A DNA stretch of 64,000 nt from Thermus igniterrae ATCC 700962. GTDB lineage: Bacteria; Deinococcota; Deinococci; Deinococcales; Thermaceae. A program made the translations under genes and the position numbers. The first letter of the stretch is position 1. Each line of letters opens with the position of its first letter. The notes under the pieces are model-generated. The model was not told the origin of the DNA, searched no databases, and saw only the letters and a program-made list of their open reading frames with translations. Positions 21,551 to 30,899 of this stretch are shown here, piece after piece. Location: positions 24,136 to 88,135 of the forward strand of contig NZ_AQWU01000072.1 in NCBI RefSeq assembly GCF_000376265.1. The letters are read 5' to 3'.

Positions 21551-22596
21551 GGCTGGAGCTGGACCCCAATCCCACTCCCGCGAAAATCCTGGGCCTCTAC
21601 GCCCTCTTCCTGGGGCTCGCCCTCCTCCTTTTGGGAGGGGTGTTCCTGGCCTACGGGGTCTCCCCCTTACGGGCCTACGCCCTCCTCCTTTCTCCCTTAG
21701 GGGATACCCTGGGCCTGGCCGAGGTGGCCCGGCGCACCATTCCCCTTCTCCTCATCGGAGCGGGGCTTTCCCTGGCCTTCCGGGTGGGCTTCTTCAACAT
21801 CGGGGCTGAGGGGCAGCTCCTCTTGGGGGCGGTGGGGGCGGCTTACGTGGCCCTCTTCCTCCCCCCGGGTCCCTGGACCCTGCCCCTGATGTTCCTCCTG
21901 GGCGGTGCCCTGGGGGCTCTTTGGGTGGGGCTGGCCGCCTGGCTGAGGGTACGCTTTGGCGCCAGCGAGATCCTCACCACCCTCATGCAGAACTATCTGG
22001 CCTACTACCTAGTGGTCTACCTGGTGGCCGGGCCCTGGAAGGGGCAGTTCGTCTTTGGCTTCCTCTACACGGACCGCTTCCCCCAGGAGGCCCAGCTTCC
22101 CCGACTGGGGGATACCCTGGTGCACTGGCCCACCCTGCTCCTGGGGGTGGGGGCGGCCTTGCTCCTCCAGGTCCTCCTCTTCCGCACGCCCTTGGGCTTT
22201 GCGTGGCGCATCCTGGGGGAGAACCCTGCCGCTGCCCGGTACCTGGGGCTCAAGGGGGGCAGGCTCCTCCTGGTGGCCGCCCTTGTTTCTGGCTTCCTGG
22301 CTGGCTTGGCTGGGGTGGGGGAGGTGGCGGGCATCCACCTGAGGCTTTTGGAACCCGCCCAGATCTCCCTGGGTTATGGCTTCACCGCCATCTTAGCCGC
22401 CTGGCTGGCCCGGGGGCGGCCCCTTTTGGTCCTCCTCACCGCGCCCCTTTTGGGGGTGATCCTGGCCGGAGGGGACGCCCTGAAGCTTTCCCTTTCCATG
22501 CCCTTTAGGGTGGTGGATGTGGTGGCGGGCCTCTTCCTCCTGGCCCTCATCGGGGCCGAGGCCTTAAGCCGCCACCGCCTGATCTGGAGGCGCTGA
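21547..22596 (+). CDS. BMP-type ABC transporter permease 1
   Basis: A 349-residue integral membrane protein of the branched-chain/nucleoside permease superfamily with about ten helices. Conserved pieces are RRTIPLLLIGAGLSLAFRVGFFNIGAEGQLLLGAVGA, FGASEILTTLMQNYLAYYLV and RILGENPAAARYLGLKGGRLL. The ATG overlaps the ATPase stop (ATGA), and TGATG joins it to the second permease, so the subunits are coupled in translation. Confidence 0.92.
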   Translation: MRLELDPNPTPAKILGLYALFLGLALLLLGGVFLAYGVSPLRAYALLLSPLGDTLGLAEVARRTIPLLLIGAGLSLAFRVGFFNIGAEGQLLLGAVGAAYVALFLPPGPWTLPLMFLLGGALGALWVGLAAWLRVRFGASEILTTLMQNYLAYYLVVYLVAGPWKGQFVFGFLYTDRFPQEAQLPRLGDTLVHWPTLLLGVGAALLLQVLLFRTPLGFAWRILGENPAAARYLGLKGGRLLLVAALVSGFLAGLAGVGEVAGIHLRLLEPAQISLGYGFTAILAAWLARGRPLLVLLTAPLLGVILAGGDALKLSLSMPFRVVDVVAGLFLLALIGAEALSRHRLIWRR

Positions 22597-23429
22597 TGGA
22601 AGAAGCCTTGGTGCGCGCGGTCCTCTTCGGTACCCCCATCCTCCTGGCCTCCCTGGGGGCCCTCCTGGCCGAGCGGGGCGGGGTGGTGAACCTGGGGGTG
22701 GAGGGCATCATGGCCCTTTCCGCCCTGGCGGCCTTCGCCGCCGCCATGGCCGGGGGGGTTGGGCTTGGGGTGCTGGCCGGGGTGGGGACGGGGGCGGTTT
22801 TGGGGGCATTTTTGGGCCTCTTTGCCGTTTCCCTTAGGGCCAACCAGTTCGTGGCCGGGCTGGCCCTGGCCGCCTTGGGCCTGGGGGCCTCGGGGCTTTT
22901 GGGCAAGCGCTACGAGGGGGTTCCCCTCCCCAACCCCCTGCCTGAGGAAGGGCTTGCCCTCCTGGCCCTGGCCCTTGCCGCCTTGCTCCACCTCCTCCTT
23001 TACCGCACCCGTTTCGGCCTCTACCTGCGGAGCGTGGGGGAAAACCCCAGGGCGGCGGACCTCTTCGGGGTCAGCGTGGACGGGGTGCGCCACCTGGCCC
23101 TCTTCCTGGGGGGCGGGCTCATGGGGCTGGCAGGAGCCTACCTCTCCTTGGCCTACCGTCCCTCCTGGACGGACGGCATGACCGCGGGGCTGGGCTGGGT
23201 GGCCATCGCCCTGGTGATCCTGGCCGCCTGGCAACCCCTACGGGCGGTGCTCGGGGCTTACCTCTTTGGCCTCCTCTTCTTCCTGCAGTTCCGGTTGCAG
23301 GGTAGTGTACCTATACCATCGGAGGCCTTTGCCGCCATGCCCTACCTTCTGGTTATCCTGGTCCTGGCCCTTTCGGGGCGTACCCGGGCCCCCAAGGCCC
23401 TGGGAATACCCTTTGAGCGGGGGAGGTAA
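22596..23429 (+). CDS. BMP-type ABC transporter permease 2
   Basis: A 277-residue integral membrane partner of permease 1. The family marks are GTPILLASLGALLAERGGVVNLGVEGIMAL near the N-terminus, LRANQFVAGLALAALGLG and RSVGENPRAADLFGVSVDGVRHLAL. It starts on the last base of the preceding stop. A BMP binding protein follows after 3 bp, completing the importer. Confidence 0.92.
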   Translation: MEEALVRAVLFGTPILLASLGALLAERGGVVNLGVEGIMALSALAAFAAAMAGGVGLGVLAGVGTGAVLGAFLGLFAVSLRANQFVAGLALAALGLGASGLLGKRYEGVPLPNPLPEEGLALLALALAALLHLLLYRTRFGLYLRSVGENPRAADLFGVSVDGVRHLALFLGGGLMGLAGAYLSLAYRPSWTDGMTAGLGWVAIALVILAAWQPLRAVLGAYLFGLLFFLQFRLQGSVPIPSEAFAAMPYLLVILVLALSGRTRAPKALGIPFERGR

Positions 23430-23432
23430 GGG

Positions 23433-24572
23433 ATGAAACGTTTTTGGGCACTAGCGGTGCTGGCCCTGGGGCTTGCCCTGGGCCAGGGGGATAAGCTCAA
23501 GGCCTGCTTCATCTACGTGGGGCCCATCGGGGATGCGGGCTGGACCTATGCCCACGACCTGGGGCGGAAGAAGGCGGAGGCCGCCCTGCCCTGGCTGGAG
23601 ACCCGGTACGTGGAGAGCGTGCCCGAGGCCCAGGCCCTGCCGGTGATTGACCGCTTCGTGCGGGAAGGGTGCCAGGTGATCTTCGCCACCAGCTTCGGGT
23701 ACATGGAGGGGGTCCTCGAGGGGGCCAAAAAGTACCCCAACGTGATCTTCGCCCACGCCACCGGCGTCAAGCGTGCCCCCAACGTGGCCACCTACATGGC
23801 GGACTTCTACCAGGTCTACTACCTGAACGGCCTGGCCGCCGGGGCCCTGAGCAAGACGGGCAAGATCGGGTACGTGGCCGCCTTCCCCATCCCCGAGGTG
23901 AAGCGGCACATCAACGCCTTCACCCTGGGGGTGCGGGCGGTGAACCCGAACGCCCAGGTGCTGGTGCGCTGGATCAACGCCTGGTACGACCCGGCCAAGG
24001 CCCGGGAGGCCACGGAGGCCCTTCTGGCCCAGGGGGCGGACGTCTTCGCCTTCACCGAGGACACCCCCACGGTGATCCAGACCGCGGCCAAGAAGGGGGC
24101 CTATTCCTTCGGGCACTACACCCCCATGCTCAAGTTCGCCCCCGACCACGTGGTCTCCGGCCAGATCGTTCACTGGGACGTCATCTACATTGACTTCCTC
24201 AAGAAGGTGAAGGAGGGGGTTTACACCGCCAAGAACCTGCAGAACGTGGACTACTTCTGGCTCCTGCAGCACAAGGCGGTGGAAATGGGGGCGGACTACG
24301 GGGTGCCCATCAACCCCAAGCACGTGACCCTCCTGCAGAAGGCCCAGATGACCGTGGGGGGCAAAAAGGTTTCCGTCTACGACCACATCCTGGCCCTGGT
24401 GAAGGACATGTCCAGCCCCAAGCCCACCTTTGACCCCTTCACCGGGCCTATCCGGGACCGCAAGGGGGTGGTGCGCATCCCCGCCGGGAAGAAGGCCACC
24501 CTGGAGGAGCTCCTCACCATGGAGTGGGCGGCGGCCGGAGTGGTGGGCGACTGGCCAGGGGAGCCCAAGTAG
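23433..24572 (+). CDS. BMP family substrate-binding protein
   Basis: A 379-residue secreted protein. After a signal peptide (MKRFWALAVLALGLALG) come KACFIYVGPIGDAGWTYAHDLGRKKAE, FATSFGYMEGVLEGAKKYPNVIFAHATG and ADFYQVYYLNGLAAGALSKTGKIGYVAAFPIPE, diagnostic of the BmpA/Med family that binds nucleosides or purines. There is no convincing lipobox, so it is probably a free periplasmic protein. Nucleoside uptake is inferred from the family. It is the last gene before a strong terminator. Confidence 0.92.
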   Translation: MKRFWALAVLALGLALGQGDKLKACFIYVGPIGDAGWTYAHDLGRKKAEAALPWLETRYVESVPEAQALPVIDRFVREGCQVIFATSFGYMEGVLEGAKKYPNVIFAHATGVKRAPNVATYMADFYQVYYLNGLAAGALSKTGKIGYVAAFPIPEVKRHINAFTLGVRAVNPNAQVLVRWINAWYDPAKAREATEALLAQGADVFAFTEDTPTVIQTAAKKGAYSFGHYTPMLKFAPDHVVSGQIVHWDVIYIDFLKKVKEGVYTAKNLQNVDYFWLLQHKAVEMGADYGVPINPKHVTLLQKAQMTVGGKKVSVYDHILALVKDMSSPKPTFDPFTGPIRDRKGVVRIPAGKKATLEELLTMEWAAAGVVGDWPGEPK

Positions 24573-24590
24573 CCCTGCCCCTATAGGCCT

Positions 24591-24623
24591 GGGGGACCGG
24601 CCTTGCCCGGTCCCCCCCTTTTT
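24591..24623 (+). terminator. Intrinsic terminator of the BMP transporter operon
   Basis: The 10-bp stem GGGGGACCGG/CCGGTCCCCC with a 6-nt loop is followed by CC and five T. It ends at the stop codon of the convergent aminotransferase gene. Confidence 0.88.
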
Positions 24624-25920
24624 AAAGTTCCCTGAAGACCTCTTCCAGGATTTCCAGGCCCATGGCCGCCTCCTCCTTTGAGAGGATGAGGGGCGGGGCG
24701 ATGCGGACAGCACTCGGGCCCGCCTGCAGGAGGAGAAGCCCCTTCTGGAAGGCCCGCTCCACCACCTGGTCCCTCAGGTGGGGGCGTTCCTCCTCTGGGG
24801 TGCCGAAGTCCAGGCCGATCATCAGGCCCCTTCCCCGCACGTCCCCCAGGAAGGGGAAGCGCTTCTGCAGGGCCTTGAGCTCCTCCAGGAGGTAGGTCCC
24901 CACCCGGGCAGCATGCTCCATGAGCCCCCCTTCCAGGAGGTCCAGGGTGGCGTGGGCCGCCGCTGCCGCCACCGCCTGGCCGCCGAAGGTGGTGCCGTGG
25001 GCCCCGGGGCGCCAGCTCCCCAGCTCCTCGCGGAAGAGGAGGGCGCTAATGGGGTACCCGGAGGCCAGGCCCTTGGCCAGCACGTAGACGTCCGCCTGGA
25101 TGCCCTCGTGCTCCAGGGCCAGGAAGCGGCCGGTGCGCCCGGCCCCGCTTTGGACCTCGTCGGCCACCAGGAGGATGCCGTACCGCTCCAGGAGGGCCTT
25201 GAGCTTGGAGAGGAACCCGGCCGGGGGGACCACGTACCCCCCCTCTCCCTGGATAGGTTCCAGGAAAAATGCTGCCACCTCCTCGGGGGGCAAGACGGTG
25301 CGGAAGAGGTGTTCCAGGTACTCCAGGACCGCCTCGCCCACCGTCTCCGGGCTGGCCCCCAGGGGGGGACGGAAGGGGTTGGGGAAGGGCACGTGCACCA
25401 CCCCGGGCAGGAGGGGGGAGAAGCCCTTGCGGTAGGCGCTTTTGCTGGCGGTGAGGGAGAGGGCGCCCAGGCTTCGCCCGTGGAAGGCCCCGGTGAAGGC
25501 CAGGAGGTAGGGCCGGCCCGTGTGGTGGCGCACCAGCTTGATGGCCGCCTCAATGCCCTCGGTGCCGGAGTTGCCGAAGAAGACCCGGTAGCCCCCGCCC
25601 AGCCTGGCCACCAGGCGTTCGGCCAGGGAGAGGGTGGGCTCGTGGGTGAAGTCGGAGAAGCAGACATGGGCGAAGCGCTCCGCCTGGGCCCTCACCGCCT
25701 CCAGGACCTTGGGGTGGGCGTAGCCGGTGGTGTTCACCGCGATGCCCGCCATGAAGTCCAGGAAGAGGTTGCCGTCCACGTCCTCCAGGAAAACCCCCTG
25801 CCCCCGGGCGGGCACGAAGGGGTAGGGCCGGATGTAGGAAGGGGAGAGGACCGCCTGCCCCCGTTCCATGAGCTCCCGGGCCTTGGGCCCGGGGAGGGGC
25901 GTGGTGACCTTGGGTTTCAT
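24622..25920 (-). CDS. Class III PLP-dependent aminotransferase (acetylornithine/GABA aminotransferase family)
   Basis: A 432-residue cytosolic enzyme. Marks are FMAGIAVNTTGYAHPKVLEAV, FFGNSGTEGIEAAIKLVRHHTGRPYLLAFTGAFHGRSLGALSLTASK, EPIQGEGGYVVPP, LLVADEVQSGAGRTGRFLA and the PLP lysine in YVLAKGLASGYPISALL. The long N-terminus with SYIRPYPFVPARGQGVFLEDVDGN is typical of archaeal/Thermus 'acetylornithine family' enzymes, some of which turned out to be amino-acid racemases or broad omega-aminotransferases. The exact substrate is therefore open. TAGACT lies 8 nt before the ATG. Confidence 0.88.
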   Translation of the reverse strand: MKPKVTTPLPGPKARELMERGQAVLSPSYIRPYPFVPARGQGVFLEDVDGNLFLDFMAGIAVNTTGYAHPKVLEAVRAQAERFAHVCFSDFTHEPTLSLAERLVARLGGGYRVFFGNSGTEGIEAAIKLVRHHTGRPYLLAFTGAFHGRSLGALSLTASKSAYRKGFSPLLPGVVHVPFPNPFRPPLGASPETVGEAVLEYLEHLFRTVLPPEEVAAFFLEPIQGEGGYVVPPAGFLSKLKALLERYGILLVADEVQSGAGRTGRFLALEHEGIQADVYVLAKGLASGYPISALLFREELGSWRPGAHGTTFGGQAVAAAAAHATLDLLEGGLMEHAARVGTYLLEELKALQKRFPFLGDVRGRGLMIGLDFGTPEEERPHLRDQVVERAFQKGLLLLQAGPSAVRIAPPLILSKEEAAMGLEILEEVFREL

Positions 25921-25928
25921 ACGGGGCC

Positions 25929-25934
25929 AGTCTA
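25929..25934 (-). promoter_or_regulatory. Extended -10 box, aminotransferase gene
   Basis: TAGACT preceded by TGG on the minus strand, 8 nt before ATG 25920, so any leader would be 0-2 nt. Confidence 0.4.
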
Positions 25935-26012
25935 CCAGGGGCCCAGTGGCTTTCCCACAGGGATTTTATGCGGTGGGGTGAGGGGTTTTGCACGCCGCCG
26001 GACGCCCGCTTT

Positions 26013-26561
26013 TTAGAGGAGCCCCCGCTTTTCCAGGTGGGGTCGGGCGTAGAAGAGGGTGAGGGCGGTGGAGGCGTCCTCCACCTGGCCCCTTTCCAGG
26101 AGGGTGTAGAGCTCGGTCAAGGGGACCTCCAGGGGTTCTAGAAGCTCCCCATCCTCCAGGCTGGGCGCCCCCACCACCCGGGCCTTTAGGGCCAGAAAGG
26201 GGTGGAAGACCACCGCGGTGAAGGAGGGCTGGGGGTGGAAGGGGGGCAGGGCCACCACCTCCCCCGCCACCGCCCCCACCTCCTCCAGAAGCTCCCGCCG
26301 GGCGGCGGCCTCGGGGCTTTCCCCGGCATCCACCTTGCCCGCGGGAATCTCCAGGAGGAACTTCCCCGTGGGGTGGCGGTACTGGCGGATGAGGAGGGCG
26401 GTGGCCCGCTCGGTCACCGGCAGGACGAAGCTGGCCGCCACCGGTCCGGGGCGGTAGATGTAGGTGAGCTCCTTGCCCGTGTGGGTGCGCACCCTTTCCC
26501 GCACCAGCCGCACGGGCTCGGTGAGGATTTCCTCAATGAAGAGGCGTTCCCAGGGGCTCAT
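26013..26561 (-). CDS. Nudix hydrolase, ADP-ribose pyrophosphatase type
   Basis: A 182-residue cytosolic enzyme cleaving ADP-ribose (or related sugar nucleotides) to AMP and ribose-5-phosphate. The Nudix box reads GKVDAGESPEAAARRELLEEVGA with all catalytic Glu present. TALLIRQYRHPTGKFLLEIPAG ahead of it and HPQPSFTAVVFHPFLA after it are typical of ADPRases. It starts in an ATGA overlap with the YqeY gene. Confidence 0.9.
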   Translation of the reverse strand: MSPWERLFIEEILTEPVRLVRERVRTHTGKELTYIYRPGPVAASFVLPVTERATALLIRQYRHPTGKFLLEIPAGKVDAGESPEAAARRELLEEVGAVAGEVVALPPFHPQPSFTAVVFHPFLALKARVVGAPSLEDGELLEPLEVPLTELYTLLERGQVEDASTALTLFYARPHLEKRGLL

Positions 26562-26944
26562 TGGGTCAGGCGCTCAATCACCCGCCGCACCTTCTCCCCC
26601 GGGGCCCGGGGGCCCAGGGCCTTGGTCACCGCCCCGATAGCCGCCAGGGGGGTTTTGAACTGGGAGAAGTCTATGTTTTCCCGGATCCAGGCCTCCAGCT
26701 CCTCCTCGCTCATCTCCTGGGGCAGGAAGCGGTCCAGAAAAGCCGCCTCAAAGGTGTTCCCCTGTTCCAGGGCGATCTCCTTGAGGGCCTTAAGCACCTT
26801 TACCGCCTCGGCATCGGGAAGGGGCTTGCCATCCCCCTTGCGGTCCAGCTCCGCCTTCACCACCCGGGCGAAGTCCAGGGTCTTCTGGTCCCGGGCCTTC
26901 ATGGCCTCCTTGATGGTCTCCTTGATGGCCTCGTAGATGCCCAT
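26558..26944 (-). CDS. GatB/YqeY domain-containing protein
   Basis: A 128-residue all-helical protein matching the YqeY tail domain of GatB: IKEAMKARDQKTLDFARVVKAELDRK, EQGNTFEAAFLDRFLPQEMSEEELEAWI, and a C-terminal GAVTKALGPRAPGEKVRRVIE. It may bind tRNA or assist tRNA-dependent amidotransfer; its true role is unknown. ATG 26944 is 7 nt from TAGACT on the minus strand. It shares a 30-bp gap with the divergent purH. Confidence 0.85.
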   Translation of the reverse strand: MGIYEAIKETIKEAMKARDQKTLDFARVVKAELDRKGDGKPLPDAEAVKVLKALKEIALEQGNTFEAAFLDRFLPQEMSEEELEAWIRENIDFSQFKTPLAAIGAVTKALGPRAPGEKVRRVIERLTQ

Positions 26945-26974
26945 CCCCCTCAGTCTAGCGGGTAAAATCCCCCC
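26945..26974. promoter_or_regulatory. 30-bp divergent leaderless promoter pair, purH / yqeY-nudix
   Basis: On the plus strand TAAAAT (26963-26968) is 6 nt before the purH ATG. On the minus strand TAGACT (26952-26957) is 7 nt before the yqeY ATG. No -35 boxes are evident within the gap; they would lie in the opposite coding sequence. Confidence 0.5.
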
Positions 26975-28465
26975 ATGTGGGCCCTTCTTTCCGTTTCCGA
27001 CAAGCGGGGGCTGGTCCCCTTTGCCCAGGGGCTTCTTGCCTTAGGTTTCCGCCTTCTGGCCACCGGGGGCACCCATAAGGCCTTGGTGGAGGCGGGGCTT
27101 CCCGTCACCTACATCTCCGACTTTACCGGCTTTCCCGAGGTGCTGGAGGGCCGGGTCAAGACCCTGCACCCCAAGGTGCACGCCGGCCTCCTGGCCCGGC
27201 CCGACCAGGAGGGGGAGCTAAAGGCCCTGGGCTTTGAGCGCATCGCCCTCCTGGCGGTGAACCTCTACCCCTTCCGGGAGACGGTGGCCCGGGGGGCCTC
27301 CTTTGAGGAGGCTCTGGAACAGATAGACATCGGCGGGCCGGCCATGCTCCGGGCGGCGGCCAAGAACCATCTGGCGGTTCTCCCCGTCTGCGACCCCGAG
27401 GACTACGGGCGGGTCCTGGAGGCCCTTAAGGAGGGCCCCACCCCCGAGTTCCGCCGGGAGCTGGCCCGGAAGGCCTTTGCCCACACCGCCACCTACGATG
27501 CCGCCATCGCCGAGTGGCTTTCCGGGGAGAAATTCCCCGAGGAGAAGTTCCTGGTCCTCAGGCAGGAAGCCCCCCTGCGCTACGGGGAAAACCCCCACCA
27601 GGAAGCGGCCCTCTACCGGGTGGCCGGGGAGGAGGGGCCCTTGCTGGCTGCCCGGATCCTTCAGGGCAAGGCCATGAGCTTCAACAACTACCTGGACGCG
27701 GAGGCCGCCTGGAACCTGGTCTCCGAGTTCCAGGAGCCCGCCTGCGTGGCGGTAAAGCACCAAAACCCCTGCGGGGTGGCCCTGGGGGAAACCCCTTTGG
27801 AGGCCTACCGCAAGGCCTACGAGGCCGACCCCGTCTCCATCTTCGGCGGCATCGTGGCCTTCAACCGGCCCGTGGATGGCCCCACCGCCCTGGCCATGGG
27901 GGAGGTCTTCCTGGAGGTGGTCCTGGCCCCCGCCTTCACCCAGGAGGCCCAGGAGGTCTTCGCCAAGCGCAAAAACCTGCGCCTCCTGGAGGTGCCCTTT
28001 CCCGCCCAAGGGCCCTACCTGGACCTGAGGCGGCTAAGGGGTGGGATGCTCCTCCAGGACGCGGACACCGAAGACCCCACCGCCCCCAGGGTGGTCACGC
28101 AAAAGGCCCCCACGGAGGCGGAGTGGCGCGACCTCTGGTTCGCCTGGAAGGTGGTGAAGCACGTGCGTTCCAACGCCATCGTGGTGGCCAAGGGGGGAAA
28201 GACCCTGGGGATTGGCGTGGGCCAGACCAACCGCTACGCCGCCGCCAAGCACGCCCTGAAGAGCGCCAAGGAGGGGGCCAGGGGGGCGGTCCTGGCCTCC
28301 GACGCCTTCTTTCCCTTTGACGACGTGGTGCGCCTGGCGGGGGAGTTCGGCATCGCCGCCATCATCCAGCCTGGGGGAAGTGTGCGGGACGAGGACTCCA
28401 TCCGGGCCGCGGACGAGCTAGGGCTGGCCATGGTCTTCACCGGGGTGCGGCACTTCAAGCACTAG
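26975..28465 (+). CDS. purH: Bifunctional AICAR formyltransferase / IMP cyclohydrolase
   Basis: A 496-residue cytosolic enzyme for the last two steps of IMP synthesis. The N-terminal IMP cyclohydrolase domain (about 1-190) shows [41 protein letters not shown] and [17 protein letters not shown]. The transformylase domain shows [51 protein letters not shown], the catalytic region [26 protein letters not shown] and SDAFFPFDD. Its 3' end overlaps the convergent desaturase by 11 bp. Confidence 0.97.
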   Translation: MWALLSVSDKRGLVPFAQGLLALGFRLLATGGTHKALVEAGLPVTYISDFTGFPEVLEGRVKTLHPKVHAGLLARPDQEGELKALGFERIALLAVNLYPFRETVARGASFEEALEQIDIGGPAMLRAAAKNHLAVLPVCDPEDYGRVLEALKEGPTPEFRRELARKAFAHTATYDAAIAEWLSGEKFPEEKFLVLRQEAPLRYGENPHQEAALYRVAGEEGPLLAARILQGKAMSFNNYLDAEAAWNLVSEFQEPACVAVKHQNPCGVALGETPLEAYRKAYEADPVSIFGGIVAFNRPVDGPTALAMGEVFLEVVLAPAFTQEAQEVFAKRKNLRLLEVPFPAQGPYLDLRRLRGGMLLQDADTEDPTAPRVVTQKAPTEAEWRDLWFAWKVVKHVRSNAIVVAKGGKTLGIGVGQTNRYAAAKHALKSAKEGARGAVLASDAFFPFDDVVRLAGEFGIAAIIQPGGSVRDEDSIRAADELGLAMVFTGVRHFKH

Positions 28466-29489
28466 CCGCCTTGGCCCTCTCCTTGAGCCGGCGGTGGGCC
28501 TCCCGGAAGCCCACCAGCTTGCGGCTTTCCTCATCGTGGAGGTGGAGGTCGGCGAAGGCGATCTGGAAGGCGTCCTTGAGGGTGACCGTGGGGGCCACCT
28601 TCACCAGGTCCACCTCCTCCTGCACTTTGGGCAGAAGGTAGTTGGGGATTTTGGGGGCCAGGTGGTGGATGTGGTGGAAGCCGATGTTCCCCGTGAGCCA
28701 CTGGAGCACCCTGGGTAGCTTCAGGTAGGTGCTCCCCTCCATGGCCGCCTTGAGGTGTTCCCAGCGGGGGTCGTGCTCCCAGTAGGCGTCCTCAAACTGG
28801 TGCTGCACGTAGAAGAGGAAGATTCCTACCATGCCCGCCAGGTACTGGATGGGGAGGTAGACCAGGAGGAGGGTCTTGACCCCAAAAAAGACCACGATGC
28901 CCGCCAGCAAAAGGGCCAGGAAGAGGTTGGTGAGGGCCACGGAGTTCCGCACTGAGGGCCGGTCTGCCCCGTAGCCCAAGGGCAGGCGGTAGGAGAGCAT
29001 GAAGACGTAGATGGGGCCCAGGAAGAACATCACGAAGGGGTTGCGGTAGAGACGGTACTGGAGCCGTTGCCAGGGGGTGGCCTCTAGGTACTCTGCCAGG
29101 GTCATGGTGTAGATGTCCCCCACCCCCCGTTTGTCCAGGTTGCCGCTGGTGGCGTGGTGGCGGGCGTGGGAGAGCTGCCAGTGGTGGTAGGGGACCAGGG
29201 TGAGGACCCCGGTGAAGAAGCCCAGGAGGTCGTTGGCCCACTTCTTGGGAAAGAAGGAGCCGTGGCCGGCATCGTGCTGCAGGATGAACAGGCGCACCAG
29301 GAAAAGCGCCGCCAGGAAGTCCAGGGCCAGGGTGAGGGGGAGGGAGACCGAAAGGGCCCGGTGGGCCAGGTAGAAGAGGAGGAGCAGGGGAAGGAGGGTG
29401 TCCGCCACCTGACGGAGGCTTCGTAGGGTGTGGGGTTTGGTATAGGGCTTGATGAGGGGGATCCAGTCCTTGGGTTGCACTTGTTTCAT
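28455..29489 (-). CDS. Membrane fatty acid desaturase
   Basis: A 344-residue membrane di-iron enzyme that introduces double bonds into acyl chains. The three His boxes are [17 protein letters not shown] and [14 protein letters not shown], placed between four hydrophobic segments as in acyl-lipid desaturases of the DesA/delta-12 type. ATG 29489 is preferred; TTG 29516 would add nine basic residues. Positional specificity and electron donor cannot be told. Thermus lipids are mainly saturated branched chains, so its role is unusual. Confidence 0.88.
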   Translation of the reverse strand: MKQVQPKDWIPLIKPYTKPHTLRSLRQVADTLLPLLLLFYLAHRALSVSLPLTLALDFLAALFLVRLFILQHDAGHGSFFPKKWANDLLGFFTGVLTLVPYHHWQLSHARHHATSGNLDKRGVGDIYTMTLAEYLEATPWQRLQYRLYRNPFVMFFLGPIYVFMLSYRLPLGYGADRPSVRNSVALTNLFLALLLAGIVVFFGVKTLLLVYLPIQYLAGMVGIFLFYVQHQFEDAYWEHDPRWEHLKAAMEGSTYLKLPRVLQWLTGNIGFHHIHHLAPKIPNYLLPKVQEEVDLVKVAPTVTLKDAFQIAFADLHLHDEESRKLVGFREAHRRLKERAKAASA

Positions 29490-29549
29490 GTTTATCCCGC
29501 GCTTTTTAGGGCGCAATTCATGGTAGGCGCGGGTCGGATGAGGGATATG

Positions 29550-29577
29550 AGAGCCTTCCTGCTCCTGGGAAGGCTCT
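29550..29577. other. Hairpin between dtd and the desaturase gene
   Basis: A perfect 10-bp stem AGAGCCTTCC/GGAAGGCTCT with an 8-nt loop, 9 bp beyond the dtd stop. No T-run follows on the minus strand, so it may be a weak or factor-assisted terminator or an mRNA-end stabiliser. Nothing else is seen in 29490-29585. Confidence 0.5.
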
Positions 29578-29585
29578 GAGCCCTT

Positions 29586-30044
29586 TCAGCGGGGCCTGAG
29601 GCGCTCCTCCGAGTCCAGGAGGAGGGTCACGGGGCCATCGTTCACCAGGTGCACCCGCATGTGGGCCCCGTAGACCCCGGTCTCCACGTGGACACCCTGG
29701 GCCAAGAGGGCCTCGAGGGCCGCCTCATAGAGCCGCCTGCCCTGGTCGGGGGGGGCGGCCTGGAGGAAGGAGGGGCGGTTCCCCTTGCGGGTGTCCGCGT
29801 AGAGGGTGAACTGGCTCACCAGGAGTACCTCCCCCCCTACCTCCTTCAGGGAGAGGTTCATCCGGCCCTCGGCGTCGGGAAAGATGCGCAGGGCCACGAT
29901 CTTGCGGGCCAGGTACTCGGCGTCCTCCCGGGTGTCCTTCTGGCCCACCCCCAGGAGGACCAGGAGGCCCAGGCCAATCCGGCCCACCACCTCCCCCTCC
30001 ACCTCCACGTGGGCCTCGGAGACCCGCTGGACCACCGCCCGCAC
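29586..30044 (-). CDS. dtd: D-aminoacyl-tRNA deacylase
   Basis: A 152-residue homodimeric cytosolic enzyme that removes D-amino acids (and Gly from tRNA-Ala) from mischarged t[35 protein letters not shown] is the family start. The two active-site motifs are [20 protein letters not shown] and [17 protein letters not shown] 30044 is the start, with AGGAGG about 8 nt upstream. It follows the degV gene by 3 bp. Confidence 0.95.
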   Translation of the reverse strand: MRAVVQRVSEAHVEVEGEVVGRIGLGLLVLLGVGQKDTREDAEYLARKIVALRIFPDAEGRMNLSLKEVGGEVLLVSQFTLYADTRKGNRPSFLQAAPPDQGRRLYEAALEALLAQGVHVETGVYGAHMRVHLVNDGPVTLLLDSEERLRPR

Positions 30045-30047
30045 CCC

Positions 30048-30899
30048 TTACCTCCTGGGCCCGGCGAAGAGGGCCACGGTACCGGGGCCGGTGTGCACGC
30101 TCACCGCCGCCCCGGCGGGGAGGGTGGAGAGGACCTCTACCCCCTCGCTCCGCAAAAGCTCCCCCAGGGCCCTGGCCCCCTCGGGGTTGGCGGCGTGGGC
30201 CAGGTGGACCAGGGCCCCTTGGGGAAAGTCGCGGCGGAAGAGCTCGGCGATCCGCCGAAGGCCCTCGTGGAAACCCCGCACCCGGGGGCCGGGCAGGACC
30301 CGTCCCCCCTTCACCTCCAGCACCGGCAGGATGCGCAAAAGCCCTCCCACCAGGCCCTGGAGGCCGGAGATGCGGCCGGAGCGCTGGAGGTAGACCAGGG
30401 TCTTGGGGAGCACATAGCCCCGCACCCGCTCCCGGTAGGGGGAGATGCGCTCCTCCAGCCGCTCCCAGGCCACCCCTTCCTTCAGGAGGCGGCGGGCCTC
30501 CTCAAGGACCAGCCAAAGCCCCCCATTTAAGGACCAGGAGTCCAGGACCTTGACCCGGCCCCCGAAATGCTGGGCCACGCTGAGGGCCGTGGCCACGGTC
30601 CCGGAGAGCTGGCCGGAGATGTGGACGGAGAGGACCCGGTCGTGGGTCCTGAGGAGCCTTTCGTAGGTCTCTTGGAAGTCGGCCGGGGCCACCTGGCTGG
30701 TGGTGAGCCTTTCCCCCTTTTCCAGCAGGGCCAGGACCTCCTCGGGGGTGATGTCCAGGAAGTCCCGGTAGGTGCGGTCCTTGTGGACCACCTGCTGGGG
30801 TACCAGGTGGATGCCGTGCCTGAGGGCCTCTTCCGGGGTGAGGCCCAGGGTGGAGTCGGCCACGAAGGCGGTGCTAGAGGCTGTAGGCATAAAACCCAT
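30048..30899 (-). CDS. DegV family fatty-acid-binding protein (copy 1)
   Basis: A 283-residue cytosolic EDD-fold protein. FVADSTLGLTPEEALRHGIHLVPQQVVHKDRTYRDFLDITPEEVL, LTTSQVAPADFQETYE, VLSVHISGQLSGTVATALSVAQHF and the C-terminal VSVHTGPGTVALF are the DegV signature blocks. DegV/FakB proteins bind a fatty acid for phosphorylation by FakA. No fakA is in the window. The start overlaps the second degV by up to 26 bases; ATG 30890 is an alternative. Confidence 0.88.
   Translation of the reverse strand: MGFMPTASSTAFVADSTLGLTPEEALRHGIHLVPQQVVHKDRTYRDFLDITPEEVLALLEKGERLTTSQVAPADFQETYERLLRTHDRVLSVHISGQLSGTVATALSVAQHFGGRVKVLDSWSLNGGLWLVLEEARRLLKEGVAWERLEERISPYRERVRGYVLPKTLVYLQRSGRISGLQGLVGGLLRILPVLEVKGGRVLPGPRVRGFHEGLRRIAELFRRDFPQGALVHLAHAANPEGARALGELLRSEGVEVLSTLPAGAAVSVHTGPGTVALFAGPRR

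Noticed and set aside
29548..29580. A 10-codon plus-strand mini-ORF (MRAFLLLGRL) resembling a leader peptide
   Set aside because: It is created by the inverted repeat, and no plus-strand gene lies downstream; everything to 31.7 kb is on the minus strand.
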